Both the position numbers and the translations under genes were made by a program. 64,000 nucleotides of DNA from Micromussa lordhowensis (taxonomy: Eukaryota > Cnidaria > Anthozoa > Scleractinia > Lobophylliidae): contig OZ026595.1 in assembly GCA_964020085.1 (NCBI GenBank), positions 16,885,484 to 16,949,483 of the forward strand, written 5' to 3'. The notes beneath the pieces were generated by a model, which saw nothing but the letters and a program-made list of their open reading frames with translations, had not been told where the DNA came from and ran no database searches. Position 1 is the stretch's first letter. Each line of letters starts with the position of its first letter. Shown piece after piece: positions 45,480 to 57,764 of this stretch.

Positions 45480-48400
45480 TTGTGATTTTACTCACTCATC
45501 CTCATTGGGCCCATGAGGAGAGAAGATCACGCCATCCATCCCGGTCTGACGCCGATGCAGCAGCAGCTCCCCATGTATACCATCCTAGCTTGTTTCTTTC
45601 CTTCTCCACGATTCTTCTCCACGTCTCTCTCGGTCAACCTCGCCTCCTCTTACTTTCAGGTGCCCTCGTCAGGGCAGTCCTCGAGTTGTTGTCAGGACTT
45701 TTTCTCAATACATACCCTAACCATCGCCATCTTCTCACTCATATGAGGGCTGACACTGGCGTACTCTCTGTGGCTTCGTACAGCTCTTCGTTGCTCAGAT
45801 GATTGGGCCAGAATCTGCCTAGCACTCTCCTCAGGCATGTGCGGTGAAACACATCCAGTTTGTTGAGATCAGTTGCTGTAACCCTCCACATTTCGCCTTT
45901 ATACAACAGCACGGACAGAACATTTGAGTTCAGGATGCGCAACTTGGTCTTCTAGCCGAATTTGCCTGACCTCCAAATGTTTTGAAGTCTGGTGAATGCA
46001 GTTCTCGCCAGTACTAGTCGTTTCTTGGTGTCTCCTTCTGCGCCGCCAAGTTTGTCAAGTACGGAACCTAGGTACACGAAAGGATTCCACATCTGCCACC
46101 TCCTCTCATTCTATACTGATGTAGTCCGTGCATCTATGGTTCATCCTAAGCGTCTTTGTTTTGCGCGGGTTGATCTTAAGCCCAACAATGCCGGTGGTGG
46201 CTGCTAGCCTATCGGTCTTCTCCTGGAGATCAGCAAATCTGCTTGAGATCAGAGCACCATCATCAGCATAGTCCAGGTCTTCTAGAACCGACGTGAACTT
46301 CCATCCCAAGCCGTGTCTCCTATCATTTGTGAGCCGCATGACCCAGTCCATGATCAAAACAAAGATAAAAACAGACAACACACACCCTTGCCGCACACGC
46401 CACTCTTCACTTCAAACCAGAATACCTAGAATACCTTCCACCTTCTTTGACGCAGCTTGAGCTCTGATGGTATAGTACCTTAAAAGTCCTGATGATTAAA
46501 GATATCAGGAATGCCATACTGCCCCATAATGTCCCAAAGTCTGTCTCTGATGATACAGTCCAAAGCCTTCGAAAAGTCAACGAAGTTAATGTACACTGGT
46601 GCTTGCTATTCCTGGCTTGCTCTAGGATATTCCGAAGAGCAAAGATTTACTCAGAGGTTCCCCTTCCAGATCGAGATCCTGCCTGCTCCTGCCTAATCAT
46701 CCCGTCTACACCACTCTTCACTCTGTCAATGAGGACCCTGCATACGATTTTGCTTGGTACGTAGAGTAGGGATATACCGCGATAGTTATCACACTGAGTG
46801 AGGTCTCCATCCTTCGGCACTTTCACTATGAGTGATTTCTTCCAGTCCTCTGGTACACAATGTCCTTTCCAAATAGTGTTAAAAAGAAAGTGGAGTTGTT
46901 TCACAGCATCCTTCTCGGAGCACTTGAGCAACTCAGCACTGATGCCATCTTCAGCCGGCGGATCGCTGTCTTAATTTCAGCAATTGAGATGTCACCAGTA
47001 TTGATGCTTGTGATGACCCCAGGTGCTTGATCTATCGTTGGCAGGGTTATGTCAGGTCGTTGTACATTCAGGACTTAACAGTGTTCCTTCTACCTCTCTA
47101 AGACTTCGTCTTCATTTACAAGTCGCTTGCCCTCTTTTTCTTTGATGGTTGTCATATTCCTTCCTTGTCCAGCTATTTTTCTAGTGAGTGGCGAAAGGTC
47201 ACCACTACAGTTGTTTCTGGCTGCTGTCTCAGCTTCTTCTGCTAAGTCGTTCAGCCATCTCCGCTTGTCTGCCCGGGCGCTGGCTTTCACCTCCCTATCT
47301 TTCGCTGAATATGCAGCAGCGACTCTCTCTGTCATGCGGGCAGACCGTGTACATCTCTCTTCAATCTTCCTATAGGTCTTCCCACTGATCCAGTCATTCT
47401 TCACCCTCCTCTTCTCTCCCAGTACCTTTTTGGCACTCTCGTTGTAGACCTCCTTGAATCGTCTCCACCTTTCTTCGATATTCACTTCCATCTGAAATAC
47501 CCCTTTGACACAGGGATCTCGAAGCTTCCTGATGTCAAAGACGGTCCTCCTCTTCCTCTTCCTCTTCCTCTTCCTCTTCCTCTTCCTCTTCCTCTTCCTC
47601 TTCCTCTTCCTCTTCCTCTTCCTCTTCCTCTTCCTCTTCCTCTTCCTCTTCCTCTTCCTCTTCCTCTTCCTCTTCCTCTTCCTCTCCCTCTTCCTCTTCC
47701 TCTTTGTACTGCATAGCTTCAGCCTAACTTTTCACATCACCATGTGATGGTCCGAGTTGGCATCAGCCCCTCTCATTGCCCGGGTGTCCATCAGCGAGCC
47801 TCTGCATGATCTACTATTGATGATGATATGGTCGATTTGATTCCGATCTCTTGCATTTGGGGAGGTCTACGTAATCTTATGAATGTGTCCGCTATGCTTC
47901 AATAGAAAGCCTCCAATTACCAAGTCGTTGTTGCCACAGAACGTCGCTAGTCTCTCTCCATTCTCATTCATTCTTCCAAGTCCATGTCGTCCCATCAAAA
48001 TCTCCCATCCTTCATTGTCCTCGCCGATTTTGGCATTCACGTCCCCCATCACAATTAGTACATCATGTCTGGGTGTGGCCTCCCGCTGCAGTTGTTCATA
48101 AAATTATTTCTTAGATTAGTCATCTGCATCATTGGTGGGCGCGTGCACTTGGATGACAGTAAGTTTTGCATAGCGTGAGTTAGAGCGTGCAGTCATGATT
48201 CTCTCGTTGACAGGGTTCCACTTCAGCAGCGTTTTTCTTACTTCCTTTTTCAGAATAAGTTCCACTCCTCTATGATGCTCTTCTTCTGCTCCCGGGTATC
48301 AAAAAAAAAGTTCACCTGTTGCTGTTCTCAGTTCTCCAAAGCCAGTCCATCGTATTTCACTCATACCAAGTATGTCCAAATTGTAGTTCCTGAATTCCCT

Positions 48401-48640
48401 GGTGACATTAGCCGTCCTTCCTATCTGATAAAGTGTTTGCACATTCCAAAGCCCACGTCTCAGGGTATCTGTCAGGAGGGAAGCCCCAGGCGACTTAATC
48501 AGGTAGTGGGGATCCTTGCGGCTTTGCCCCACAACTGTCATAATACCAGCATTCCAGCTTAGAAAGCTATCATCGGGTAGCTCACACGTCGCCCGACGAC
48601 ACTCCCGATCGGATGAATTCGTCAATCGTCTATTCGGTTT
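45480..48640 (-). mobile_element. Decayed non-LTR retrotransposon (LINE) with APE endonuclease and reverse transcriptase
   Basis: Reads on the minus strand. An endonuclease/exonuclease/phosphatase domain spans about 48625-47745: LWNVQTLYQIGR, DILGMSEIRWTG, VMGDVNAKIG, then SDHHMVM, the usual SDH end. A linker follows, then reverse transcriptase from about 46930: CDNYRGISLLYVPSKI, RQGCVLS, and the catalytic DYADDGALIS near 46270. The C-terminal part is at 45942-45740, with a probable 3' end near 45480. It is broken: in-frame stops interrupt the endonuclease (for example TAG after HIHKIT and TGA after SDHHMVM) and frameshifts separate the RT blocks. Clade not determined. About 3.2 kb, so close to full length but inactive as it stands. 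Confidence 0.85.
47547..47705 (+). repeat. (CTCTTC)n hexanucleotide microsatellite inside the LINE
   Basis: About 26 copies of CTCTTC with one interruption (CTCTCC near 47683). In the LINE's own minus-strand frame, set by the downstream RTVFDIRKLR and VKGVFQ codons, the units are AAG AGG, so it encodes (Lys-Arg)n between the endonuclease and RT domains. Likely grown from a short native KRKR-coding stretch. Confidence 0.9.
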
Positions 48641-49320
48641 GCGTAATCAAGAATGTTTATGGGGTGGGGGGATTATCCGCACCCCCAAACCCCAAACTGG
48701 AGGGCTAGTGCCTACCATTTAGTCTGGCTTCTAACCTTTGACTTGCCCGCCATGGTTAGACCTGCTATTATAAAAGTTAACCGAAGTATAAATTTTTATT
48801 GTATACAAATGTTTTTCACTGGTTTTGTTTTGTGTATTTTGAGGACCTTGAGATTATTCAAACTCAAAACAGAAGGCCAAACAACATAAAAGGAAAATCC
48901 CATAGTAAAGTTACAAAACTCAAATCAAAATTCTCAAATCAAAATTCTCGCTTAGTTTAATCGGGCTTTCAACATCCTGGCCCAGGAGCTCCGCTTTTAG
49001 GCTTGGCTTAATCTATATATTACTGGTCAGCGTATACCTTGCTTTGACAGGTGTCAATTGAACGTAACATGGATGTCCAATATCAAAGAAGGGCGCTATG
49101 AACCAAGGGTGCATGTCTCTGTCAACCCATTAGCTGGAGTATGGCCACCATCTTGCGCGACTCCGTTGTCGCCCTCGTCGTCGTCGTGCGTACGCGCCCA
49201 CGGGTAATACCGCTAGCTATGGTAACCATGGGAAAATCAATTCATTGGTTTCCTTTTCTCTCCTATATGGGTATGGGGCTCCGATTGGCGGCCCTTTGGG
49301 CAGCCGGAGCTCCGCTGTGA
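48641..49320. other. Unassigned DNA between LINE and TIR element
   Basis: May include the LINE 5' UTR (48641-48730, with a C-rich CCCCCAAACCCC). GTCGTCGTCGTGCGTACGCG lies near 49177. No gene recognised. Confidence 0.35.
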
Positions 49321-49323
49321 GCC

Positions 49324-49942
49324 ATTATACCCCAAATGTGGTAAGTGTACGCGTGATTTCTAGGGGCGTTTTTACCTTTGTTTTAGTTTAATTGGTTTTC
49401 TAAATTTTGGGGGCGTTAACCACTCGGTGGTGATCATGGTGATTATAGCCAACTCGTTGGCTAATACTATTCCATCTCATATCCAACGCACGCTCGTGCA
49501 AGGCGTGTAGCACCGAGTTGGCTATAACCATCTCGTATTATATGTCTAGCTCCGTGAGCGGGAAAGATAAATCAAATCCTGTGCTGTGATTGTCAACCCG
49601 AGCGGGCAAGATGGAGCTATCTTGCCTGCTCAGGACTACCCGCCTTGTCCCGCAAGGGAAAATTCCTTTATTGACCAAGCTCGTTCGGTCAAGATGGCTT
49701 GATATTGGCCTCGTTCTTTGTGTGTTTATTGCGGTCCATAAACACGCAAAAAAGAACTCGGCCAATATCCAGCCATCTAGACCTCACACTTGGTCAATAA
49801 CCCATATATATCCAACAAGTCCGAGTGGAATAATTGTTTTATTAAAAACGCTCTCAAAATATAGAAAACTAAAACTGTTAAACAAAAACAAAAACGCCCC
49901 CAAAAACTACGGGTACGCTTACTGTACTGAGCATGGTATAAT
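49324..49942. mobile_element. TIR element with ~80-bp imperfect ends
   Basis: The left arm 49324-49403 (ATTATACC, GTGTACGCGTGATTTC, GGGGCGTTTTTACCTTTGTT) is complemented by the right arm 49859-49942 (AAACAAAAACGCCCCC, ACTACGGGTACGCTTACTG, GGTATAAT). The interior has further fold-backs, such as GATATTGGCC (about 49700) with GGCCAATATC (about 49761) and GTGTGTTTATTGCGG with CCATAAACACGC. No transposase. Confidence 0.65.
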
Positions 49943-50465
49943 TGCCCAAATACCACGATGGCTAAGCCGATGAAGATTTTCCCAGATCTCCAGATATCAC
50001 AAGACTATTTTAGCACGACATCGCCCTGGAGGTGGCAAAGAAAGAACATGATATGAGCTGTAGTCTGCCGACCAGCCCGATATATTTTCAGTTATATACT
50101 CTTCCACCGTGCTTAGGTCAAGACACAAGACTTATAACATATATACTAACATCATAGTCATCATCTCGTCACGTCAGTAGGCAGGTAAGACCGTAGCCTT
50201 CTTAAACCAATGCTACTCTCTGTTCTGCACCATGGCTCCCGCTTGGGTACCCCGTCGGGTACCTCTATATGGACCGGGCTATATAGGTACAGCATGTGCC
50301 GCGGGATAAGGTAGGGTTTTTAAGGTTCTCGATCCTTAAATAGGGTACAATTTCTGCCCTTGTTGACACTGTGTTCCCGATGGGATCCTCAGATAGGGTA
50401 CCTAAATTGTATCAGCTAAAATGGCAGTGCGTAAATGCCCCGCTAAACGAAAAAGGAATGACCTG
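49943..50465. other. Repeat-like DNA flanking a TTAA element
   Basis: Contains GGGTACCTCTATATGGACCG and several AGGGTACC/TAAATAGGGTA words that recur after the TTAA element (ACAGGGTATC, AAATAGGATCGGGG), so the TTAA element is probably nested in an older repeat. No gene recognised. Confidence 0.4.
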
Positions 50466-50827
50466 TTAAGGCGGGGGTACACGTGAATTTAAGTGAAATT
50501 TTGGTAAGTTTAAAGAGAGGTTGAGAGGGAAAAAAAGGGGTATGGAACACCACGTGTGTCTACCAATTTTTTAATTTCAAACTCTATTTTAAAACAACAA
50601 CAAATCTTCAAAATTTCCTATTTCCATCAATTTTACTAATCCTTTGAGAAAAACTATTTCTCTCCAAATATACCTAAAAATCACCAAAAAATTTCCAAAA
50701 CAACCCAAAACATAGATATGTGAAATGAGCAGAGAGATTCTTGATTGCTTGAAACGTAAACAAGATATTTGCATAAAAAACATAATACCCAGCCAAAATA
50801 CGGCTTTCATGTGTACCCCCGCCTTAA
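50466..50827. mobile_element. TTAA-class MITE with GGCGGGGGTACAC inverted ends
   Basis: TTAAGGCGGGGGTACACGTG at the left and CATGTGTACCCCCGCCTTAA at the right form about 20-bp inverted repeats bounded by TTAA on both sides. The 362-bp interior is A/T-rich with no transposase. A different family from the 35075-35931 element, but the same target specificity. Confidence 0.75.
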
Positions 50828-51404
50828 AACTGAACCCTCGGTTAACTTCCAAAATAAAGTTGGTTTTTGATTTTCCCTTTAACATGCGTCATTTTTCGAG
50901 TCTGGGCCTTAAACAGGGTATCAATTTCCATCTGCTTTACCCTTAAATAGGATCGGGGTTTAAGACCCTTCGCGACACACACCTATTTACCCCTCAGTCC
51001 CACCCCCCTCCCCCCCCAGACCGTCGCCTTGGCTACATTCAAGATAGAAAAATAGGTCAGTCAGCCACATGGCCCGATCCCTACAGTTGTCCATTACTCT
51101 GGCCACTATGTCAGTATATTTCCCTCTACAGGACACCAAAAAGTAGGTTCAATTGGATAATAATTACACGGCTAAATGTTATCAGTTGTACAACAATTCC
51201 CATACAAAAAATACTTCCAGTGGAGCGTGACGTTAGTGGGCTGCCTGTGGTAATATCACGTGATTTAAGTCCTTCGATGTTTTTCCAACCCCAGTGCACT
51301 CGCATACTTCCACTTGCATGTAGTTGCTTCGCGCCATCTTGTTTTGGTCTGTTTTTGTTCGTGGTGAAAGTGAAACAAGAGATTTTGACTGTGGTTGCTT
51401 TGGA

Positions 51405-54400
51405 ATGCTACCGAGACCTTTGTATTTCCCCTACCAGAGCAGTTATTCAAGGCGACGACTCAGAAATCGCAGGAGTTCGCGTCGCCCAAAGCCAGAATAC
51501 GAGCGTAACATTGTTTCCGCATTTTTCGCTCTTGCATCGGCGGTGCTTCTTGCAATCGCTGAAGCCGAACCAAAATGGCTTCATATCGTCAGTGGAAAGT
51601 GCGAAGGAAAGTTCATTGGAATGTACAAAGTCATTGCCTATAAACATCCTGAGGAACTAAGTAAGTTTGGTGTTTCTATTTTTCTTGTTTCGTTTGATGA
51701 CTTTTGGTGAAACCTGAATCATTGCCAACACGCTCTAATGACGTCTTGAACCAATTTGATCGCTCTTTGCTTCTAAACTGTAATTGAACACGCATACTGT
51801 ATACGTCCTGTATTGCCGAAGAAAGCGTAAGTATCAGGAGAACGTTCTTTTGATATGTTTGAGTTATTTGCAAACGTAACTCACAGTATATGCATCTATC
51901 AGCTTTAATCTGAAGGAAATTTTTTCCCGGAAATTTGATGTTTTTTCTTTCCAAGTTGTTTGTAATGCGAATAAGCTTACACTTCCTTTCTCCAACTTGC
52001 TCTAACACGTGGAGAAACTGTCAGTAATAAATGGTATACCACGCTTCTTGTACCATCATGTACTTGGTAAGCGGGTTGTTGAATAACATACATGAAAGAA
52101 GCAAAACAAGCACTTTGCATTCGTATGGAAATATTTAAGTAATGATATTGGGCACACTCTTTACCGTTGACCAGCTCTTCCTGTGATTGTAGAAAGTCTT
52201 GTAGCTGTTTTTAGACCCAAGAATAGTGTTTTAGACAGAAATGTACATAACAGTGGCTGCAATAGATCAGCTTGTTATATGGTTTAGTGTCTAGTAAATT
52301 ATTATTAACAGTTGAGTGGGGTAATCCGTCCTTGATTCTCAGAACAGGTGTAAGAATATGTGTTGTATAGTACTGCCCTTTGGCGCACATAGCGATGATA
52401 TCAGTTTACAAACAATGATGTCACTTTGAGAAGTGAATGTTTTTCTGGGTTGCAAAAGGGCTTGTGTTTACGGTGGCACACAGGTGTGATTTTAGAAGTC
52501 TGTGTTCAGAATACATGAAAAGTTTGAATTCCACAACATTTGCAGGGTTTTCAATTTTACGTTGCCCGGCACAAGTCACCAGCTACTTCAAGAATTTACA
52601 CTGGGTACTTTTCATATTCCAAATTTTATTATTACACATTCTGTTTCACCAATGTAAACGCAATCTGATCTTTTTGAGGAAATAAATGAGTACTTACAGA
52701 TGAAAAAATAAATTAACAGTGTGACTATCATATGTACCTTTCAAACTTTGAACCCGCTAGTCGTTTCAAGAATGCAATAATGAATTGATTATTTGAATGT
52801 TGAACTCGCTCGTTCGATCCAAGAATATGGCTAACTGGTTCCGTTTTTGAAAAGTCAATTCACTATTGCATTCTAGAAAAGACTAGTAGGTTTGAAACCT
52901 ACTAGTTGCAACAGTGAATTGATTTTTCGAAAACGAAACCTGTTAGTCGTATTCTTGGACCGAGTGAGCAAGTTCAATGTTCGAATAATCAATTCATTAT
53001 TACTGCCAGTCCTGGCAGTCTGGTTAGTGGATTCTGTCCTTTCCGTCATACTGCAGTGCATATCCTACAATATTGCAATAGTCATAGAAGTATAAATTCT
53101 GGCAGCATTCATAAGTCAAGAATGGTATTTGACTCACGATATACAGTACATGTAACATATTCAGTTGGAACCTGTTTCCTATCATTAAGTGGAGACTTGA
53201 GAAATCCCAAGCCGGAGAAGGTTGTCTGGGTAACACAGGTCTGACTTAACATAAGAGTGAACAAATTCACTGTATTTCAAAGAGTGCGGTGCAAATAAAT
53301 GTTTTTGTTGTTTTTAGTGATTCTAAGTGCATTCTAACTTGAAAGTTTTTTTGCGGGCGACCAGCGGAGCCCGCAATCCTAATCTCAACATTGGTTTCAA
53401 ACGTATGCGCGGCAGTTATATAGCCTTGCAGTGACTCGAATTTAGCAAAAAAAGTCGTCCTTCCAAATATTTGTCCTTAGGGACACTAAGAACCAATGAA
53501 ATGAAAGGACGTAATTTTAGCACAGGCGCTTTGACCACGCGAGACAAACACGAAGCAGCAGTAATTTGAGCACAGGTGTTCTGACCGCTAGAAACCAACA
53601 CCAAGCAGAAGACAATTCTTACCGAAGCATAGCTGTTTCACCTTCCATAGTCAATGATCTTTAATGTAGTTGAAGGGTCAAATAATATGTAAATTTCGCC
53701 TTCTTGAAGCTAAGAATGTCAAGAATCACGTGCAGTTCATGCAGAAGTGGCAGTCCATAAATTGGAATGCACACAACACAATTTTATCACGTGGACGACC
53801 TCTATTTCGTCGAAGAATCACGTGCAGCTCATGCATAGCTGGCGCGCCGTCCAATCAAAATCGAGCGTGTGAGATTGTGATCGGAACGTTTCCTGTCCGT
53901 GTCTGTTGTTGTCGGGTTACATCAAATGACCTTGACTAAATCAATATGTCCATTTTATAATCAACAGTGTTTTTATTTACAACGTGAAAAAATAACCATT
54001 TTGTCAAACCCAACACAAAATAGAACTAGTGTATAATCAAACTGGTGTTACTGTTTCACAAGGTCAGTAAAACCACTCTTAGGTCCCTTTTTAGGGAAAA
54101 CAATCACCCACACTATGCAACCCTTTATTGCCCTGCAAATATAAATGCCCAAAATGGAAAAAGAACACAACGCCACTGTTTTACAATGAATAGCGACGCG
54201 CACAGATGACGTCACGAAAATTTACCCCCTGTCGTGACTCAGACAAACAAACCATTCCATGGGCTACTTCTTTAAGAGCGACGTATGAAATAACGGCGCT
54301 CGAAAACTCTTCACCGCGATACTCAGCGATTAATTTCGCAATTCGATGGCCTTTCTAGCTCAAAATGTTGGCAAAAACCCACGACATGTACCTTGGAATA

Positions 54401-56152
54401 ATAAAAATACGGAGTTCGGCGTAAGTTCGTAAGGAGACCGGGAAAATATGATGTGTTTCTCATGTATGAAGGCTGTTTACGAACACACTCCTTGCCTCCA
54501 TGGCAGAGAAAAATATTATTATTGTACCCGTTATTCTGGTGCATCAACCACAGGAAAGTCAGCATGCCAGCTAAAGAAATACCTGATAAAGAAATAACCG
54601 TAGACCCAAGCCGATTCGTTGCCTTGCCGTGATGAAACTGGCCCGCTCCGTCTTCGCACATAAGAATTAAAACAGTTTTCGCGCGTATCGCACTATCGCG
54701 CCAAATATAGTTGAAATGGATGCAGTTGAGGTCTGCTCACGGTTAGAGATTTGTTTATGTGATCTGGCTCTATTAAAATCATTATGGGTCCTCCAAATTG
54801 CACAGTACACCAAATTTTGCTGTGACTTGGAATTGTCTCAGAGATAATAATTTTTATTTTCTATTTTCTATCGAATTCCGTTTGAGCGGACGGCTCGGGT
54901 GGTCGAGTTTGGGAATTTCTAGCATAAGTCAGCTGATCAGTTTTCTCTTGAAGACCAGGATAAACAGCAGATAAGTTTCTTCGTAATACGTTTCACTGTG
55001 AAGTATTCTGATCGGCTAGTCGCAACCGACGCACTAAAAGTTATCGACTTCCAACCTGAAGGTGTTGGGATCTGTCCGTCTGTCACTGCGGCTTTGTAAA
55101 AGTCCTTCTGCAATTTGTGACATTTAGGCTCTTTTTGGACACCTCGGCATCTGTTTTACATTACCCACAGCAGCAGTGTTCGCTTTCTAACGTTATTTAA
55201 GCTAATCAAAAACCTAGACCGCCAATCTTTCCTTTTTGGCCTGATTTTCTGGTCTAAAAGACAACGCGCTCATACAAAAATTTCTACAGGACTGTAATTC
55301 TTGTCTGAGTCATGTGGGGGGTCTCTGGTGATGTAATCTATTTTTAGAAACTGTGCGCAGCGCTATTCGTTAACCTCAGTGAAACAAATCATGCATAGCC
55401 CTCGCCCGCACTTCCTAACCTGTGGTTATTACTAGTATGTATTATATATTTCTGTAATTTTTATTTTATTTGTTGTTCACAGCTTCCTACTGTTTTACGG
55501 AAACCATTGTTCTTCTCTTACGAGTGGTTGTGGCGCTGAGCTGTGCAGGAATTGTGTTTAGCATGTTTGCATGTTTGCTAGATTTGTGTGGCACAATGAA
55601 CAGATGTCTTAAGATTGTCAAAGATTATTCTGTTGGAAATGTCTTTTCAGGTAAGACTTTTTAAGGGTATATAGTTTTGAGGTGTCTCATGTCCAAGGAA
55701 TGTAAACCTTAAATCCCCTATATTGATCAAATTAAAGCTCATAGAGCTGGCTATCAAACTATACCAAGAATTTTGAAATATAATGAATTAATGAATTGTT
55801 CAAAACCACTAAATGCAAGCATCCAAATCACCAATTAATAATGTGTTTCTTTTTTGCAGTTTTTATGTGTGTTGCTAGCAGCCTTCTCGTTTACTGGGTG
55901 ACACGGATACTGGAAACAGTTGGTGAAGTGGACAGTAAAGATCCAGCCAAGGTTAAATTTGATGTCAGCTTCTATCTTGTGGTGGCCGCTGGAGGCTCGT
56001 CAGTAATTGCTACTCTTTTTAGCCTAATTATGCATTGCTATTTATATCGTGTGAGAGATAGAACTCAATCTGTGGATGAATTTGAGCTGATGTATTCCAT
56101 GTTGCCTGCAGACAGTGTCTCTGACTTTCCGCCCCCTGCTTATTCACCGTAG
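51405..56152 (+). CDS. TMEM127: TMEM127 homologue, complete
   Basis: Multi-pass endosomal/lysosomal membrane protein; the human protein is a tumour suppressor affecting mTOR signalling and receptor trafficking. Exons: 51405-51660, 55483-55650, 55860-56152; GT-AG, phases fit. The product is 238 residues, the same length as human TMEM127. Order: basic N-terminus (SRRRLRNRRSSRRPKPEYER), first helix about 36-54, conserved EPKWLHI, then HPEEL at the exon 1 end (human HPDLL); ETIVLLLRVVVAL and the second helix in exon 2; SYWA-like LVYWVT and VSFYLVVAAGGSSVIAT in exon 3; C-terminus PPPAYSP, matching human PPPAYTP, a PPxY motif that binds WW domains of NEDD4-type ligases. The first in-frame ATG is used. 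Intron 1 is about 3.8 kb and repeat-bearing. Confidence 0.95.
52770..53015. mobile_element. Long imperfect hairpin element in TMEM127 intron 1
   Basis: The arm AATAATGAATTGATTATTTG then TTGAACTCGCTCGTTCGATC and AGTCAATTCACTATTGC (left) is mirrored by GCAACAGTGAATTGATTTTT, GGACCGAGTGAGCAAGTTCA and AATAATCAATTCATTATT (right). The centre is GGTTTGAAACC. Non-coding, typical of a fold-back MITE. Confidence 0.65.
53510..53611 (+). repeat. Tandem duplication of a ~50-bp unit
   Basis: GTAATTTTAGCACAGGCG...ACACGAAGCAGCA is followed directly by GTAATTTGAGCACAGGTG...ACACCAAGCAGAA, about 78% alike by eye. A second direct repeat (AAGAATCACGTGCAGTTCAT at 53719 and AAGAATCACGTGCAGCTCAT at 53813) lies just downstream. 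Confidence 0.7.
54323..54661 (-). CDS. Uncharacterised antisense reading frame in TMEM127 intron 1
   Basis: A 112-codon open frame on the opposite strand to TMEM127. MCEDGAGQFHHGKATNRLG leads into a plausible transmembrane segment (ISLAGMLTFLWLMH), then a Cys/Tyr-rich part. A donor-like GGGTAC follows MHQNN, so only the first ~45 residues might be exon. I recognise no family. A perfect CRE-type TGACGTCA lies at 54207-54214, downstream of it on this strand. Could be a small gene, a first exon, or chance. Confidence 0.25.
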   Translation of the reverse strand: MCEDGAGQFHHGKATNRLGSTVISLSGISLAGMLTFLWLMHQNNGYNNNIFLCHGGKECVRKQPSYMRNTSYFPGLLTNLRRTPYFYYSKVHVVGFCQHFELERPSNCEINR

Positions 56153-57600
56153 ACTACTTTACCACATCCTGCCGCTAGCAAATTGATTTTCAGGTACTGT
56201 AATTAGATGAAGAGGTGGAATCAAGATTAGGCAATGTTTTTTGCTTTGTTATATTTTTCATTACCTGCATGATTCAAATCATGCATGTAATGAATGGTTT
56301 TCTGGCTCATATCTTTCAGCTACTATAGGCTTTCTTATTCCAACTGTTCGTCTATATATAAACTATAGTTTACACTTAGTAGCATATTGTCATCGGTAAG
56401 TTGAGTGGAAGTGAATTTGTAATCCATCACTCACCCACTGAAACAAGCCTGCCATGTGTAAAACTTCTTGGTTTTAATGAAAGTAGTTCTGGTTTCAAAC
56501 AAATTTGGGTACCTCTGCACTAAATTATTGTTTATTTTGCAAAAAAAAAATAGCTGTCATTAATTTAATTTTACAACTGCAGACAGTTATTTTCAGCCTT
56601 ACCAAATTTTGCTAAGCCAAAGGCAAACTTCAAAAGTGCCATCTTCCTGACTCAGAGCAGGTCAGTCAAACGTCAAAACTAGCATAACTGTAAATCCACT
56701 TTAAGGCAAACATTACCGGCAGTTAAGTTCATGAACAGAAGGTGTTAAATTCTGTCGGAGATTTACACTTTGCAGTAAGTAAATGAATATTTTTTTTACT
56801 TTCAAGTGCAAAATCAACTCTTTTACCAAAATGGAATTTTGGTGGAAACAAGATTTATTTAATTGTGATTTGATTTTTGGTAGAGCCAAACAGATTTTGA
56901 CCCTTGATATTCTAAATAGAAACCGGAAGTACATTTCTTCACCCATGGCTTGAGGTTGTTTTTTGTTATGATAGCTGCCTTTGGCTTAACGCTTTCCTTC
57001 TTGATGACCAGTTTTCTTGTATTTGTAATAATTTTTTATTATTGATAATGTAGATTTTTGTTAACAGGACCGAAGATCTCGAAGGCCTGTTGACACCCAA
57101 TGGTCTTGCAAGCTGATATTCAGCTCAAAGCAAGAAACCAGTTGTTAACATTTAGTAATTAATTCAAATAATGAACAGAAATGTCTTTGAACATTTTGAT
57201 TTCATACAAAAAATGGAAATAGGAAAAAAAGGTTGCTGGTTAGCCTATGAAATGTGAAACTTAAAAAGTATATTTTTTATGAAGGTGCAAGAGAGTTACA
57301 ACTTGTCAGGCACAGTAATGTTATTCCCAGTGATTCATGCAGAAGAGTAATTTACTAGTGTATAATTTGTTTACACTGTGTGTAACTTAAAAGAAAAACA
57401 AATTTTGAAAAGCGTTGAATCCCAGTGAAGAAAATGTCTGTGTAGTAATTAATATGTTGTCCTAATTGTTTGGAATGGTGTAGAGTTACTGTAACAAATG
57501 TTTTGCTGTACAGTGTCTGTGTCTGCGGTAGGATGTTTTTGTATATTTAGTTTACAATATTTATTCTTCAGAAAGAATAAATATGAATCAAATTCAAATT
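56153..57600 (+). other. TMEM127 3' UTR
   Basis: AT-rich, no coding content. AATAAA at 57576-57581, about 1.4 kb after the stop, is a good candidate for the main polyadenylation signal. Confidence 0.5.
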
Positions 57601-57764
57601 GCACCATGTATGTAAGTTATAAAATAACTTTAGATTGCTTTGTATTGGCCATGATTTTAAGCCATTTTGTACAAGGCTTAAATGTGCATTAATTAACATT
57701 CAGTTCATGGTTTTGAGTTACCAAGATTGACAAAGTTATGGGAGGAATGTTTTTCCATATAGAG

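Noticed and set aside
47505..47747. Plus-strand reading frame of alternating Phe-Leu repeats
   Set aside because: It is only the (CTCTTC)n microsatellite read in the wrong strand; the LINE reads the other way.
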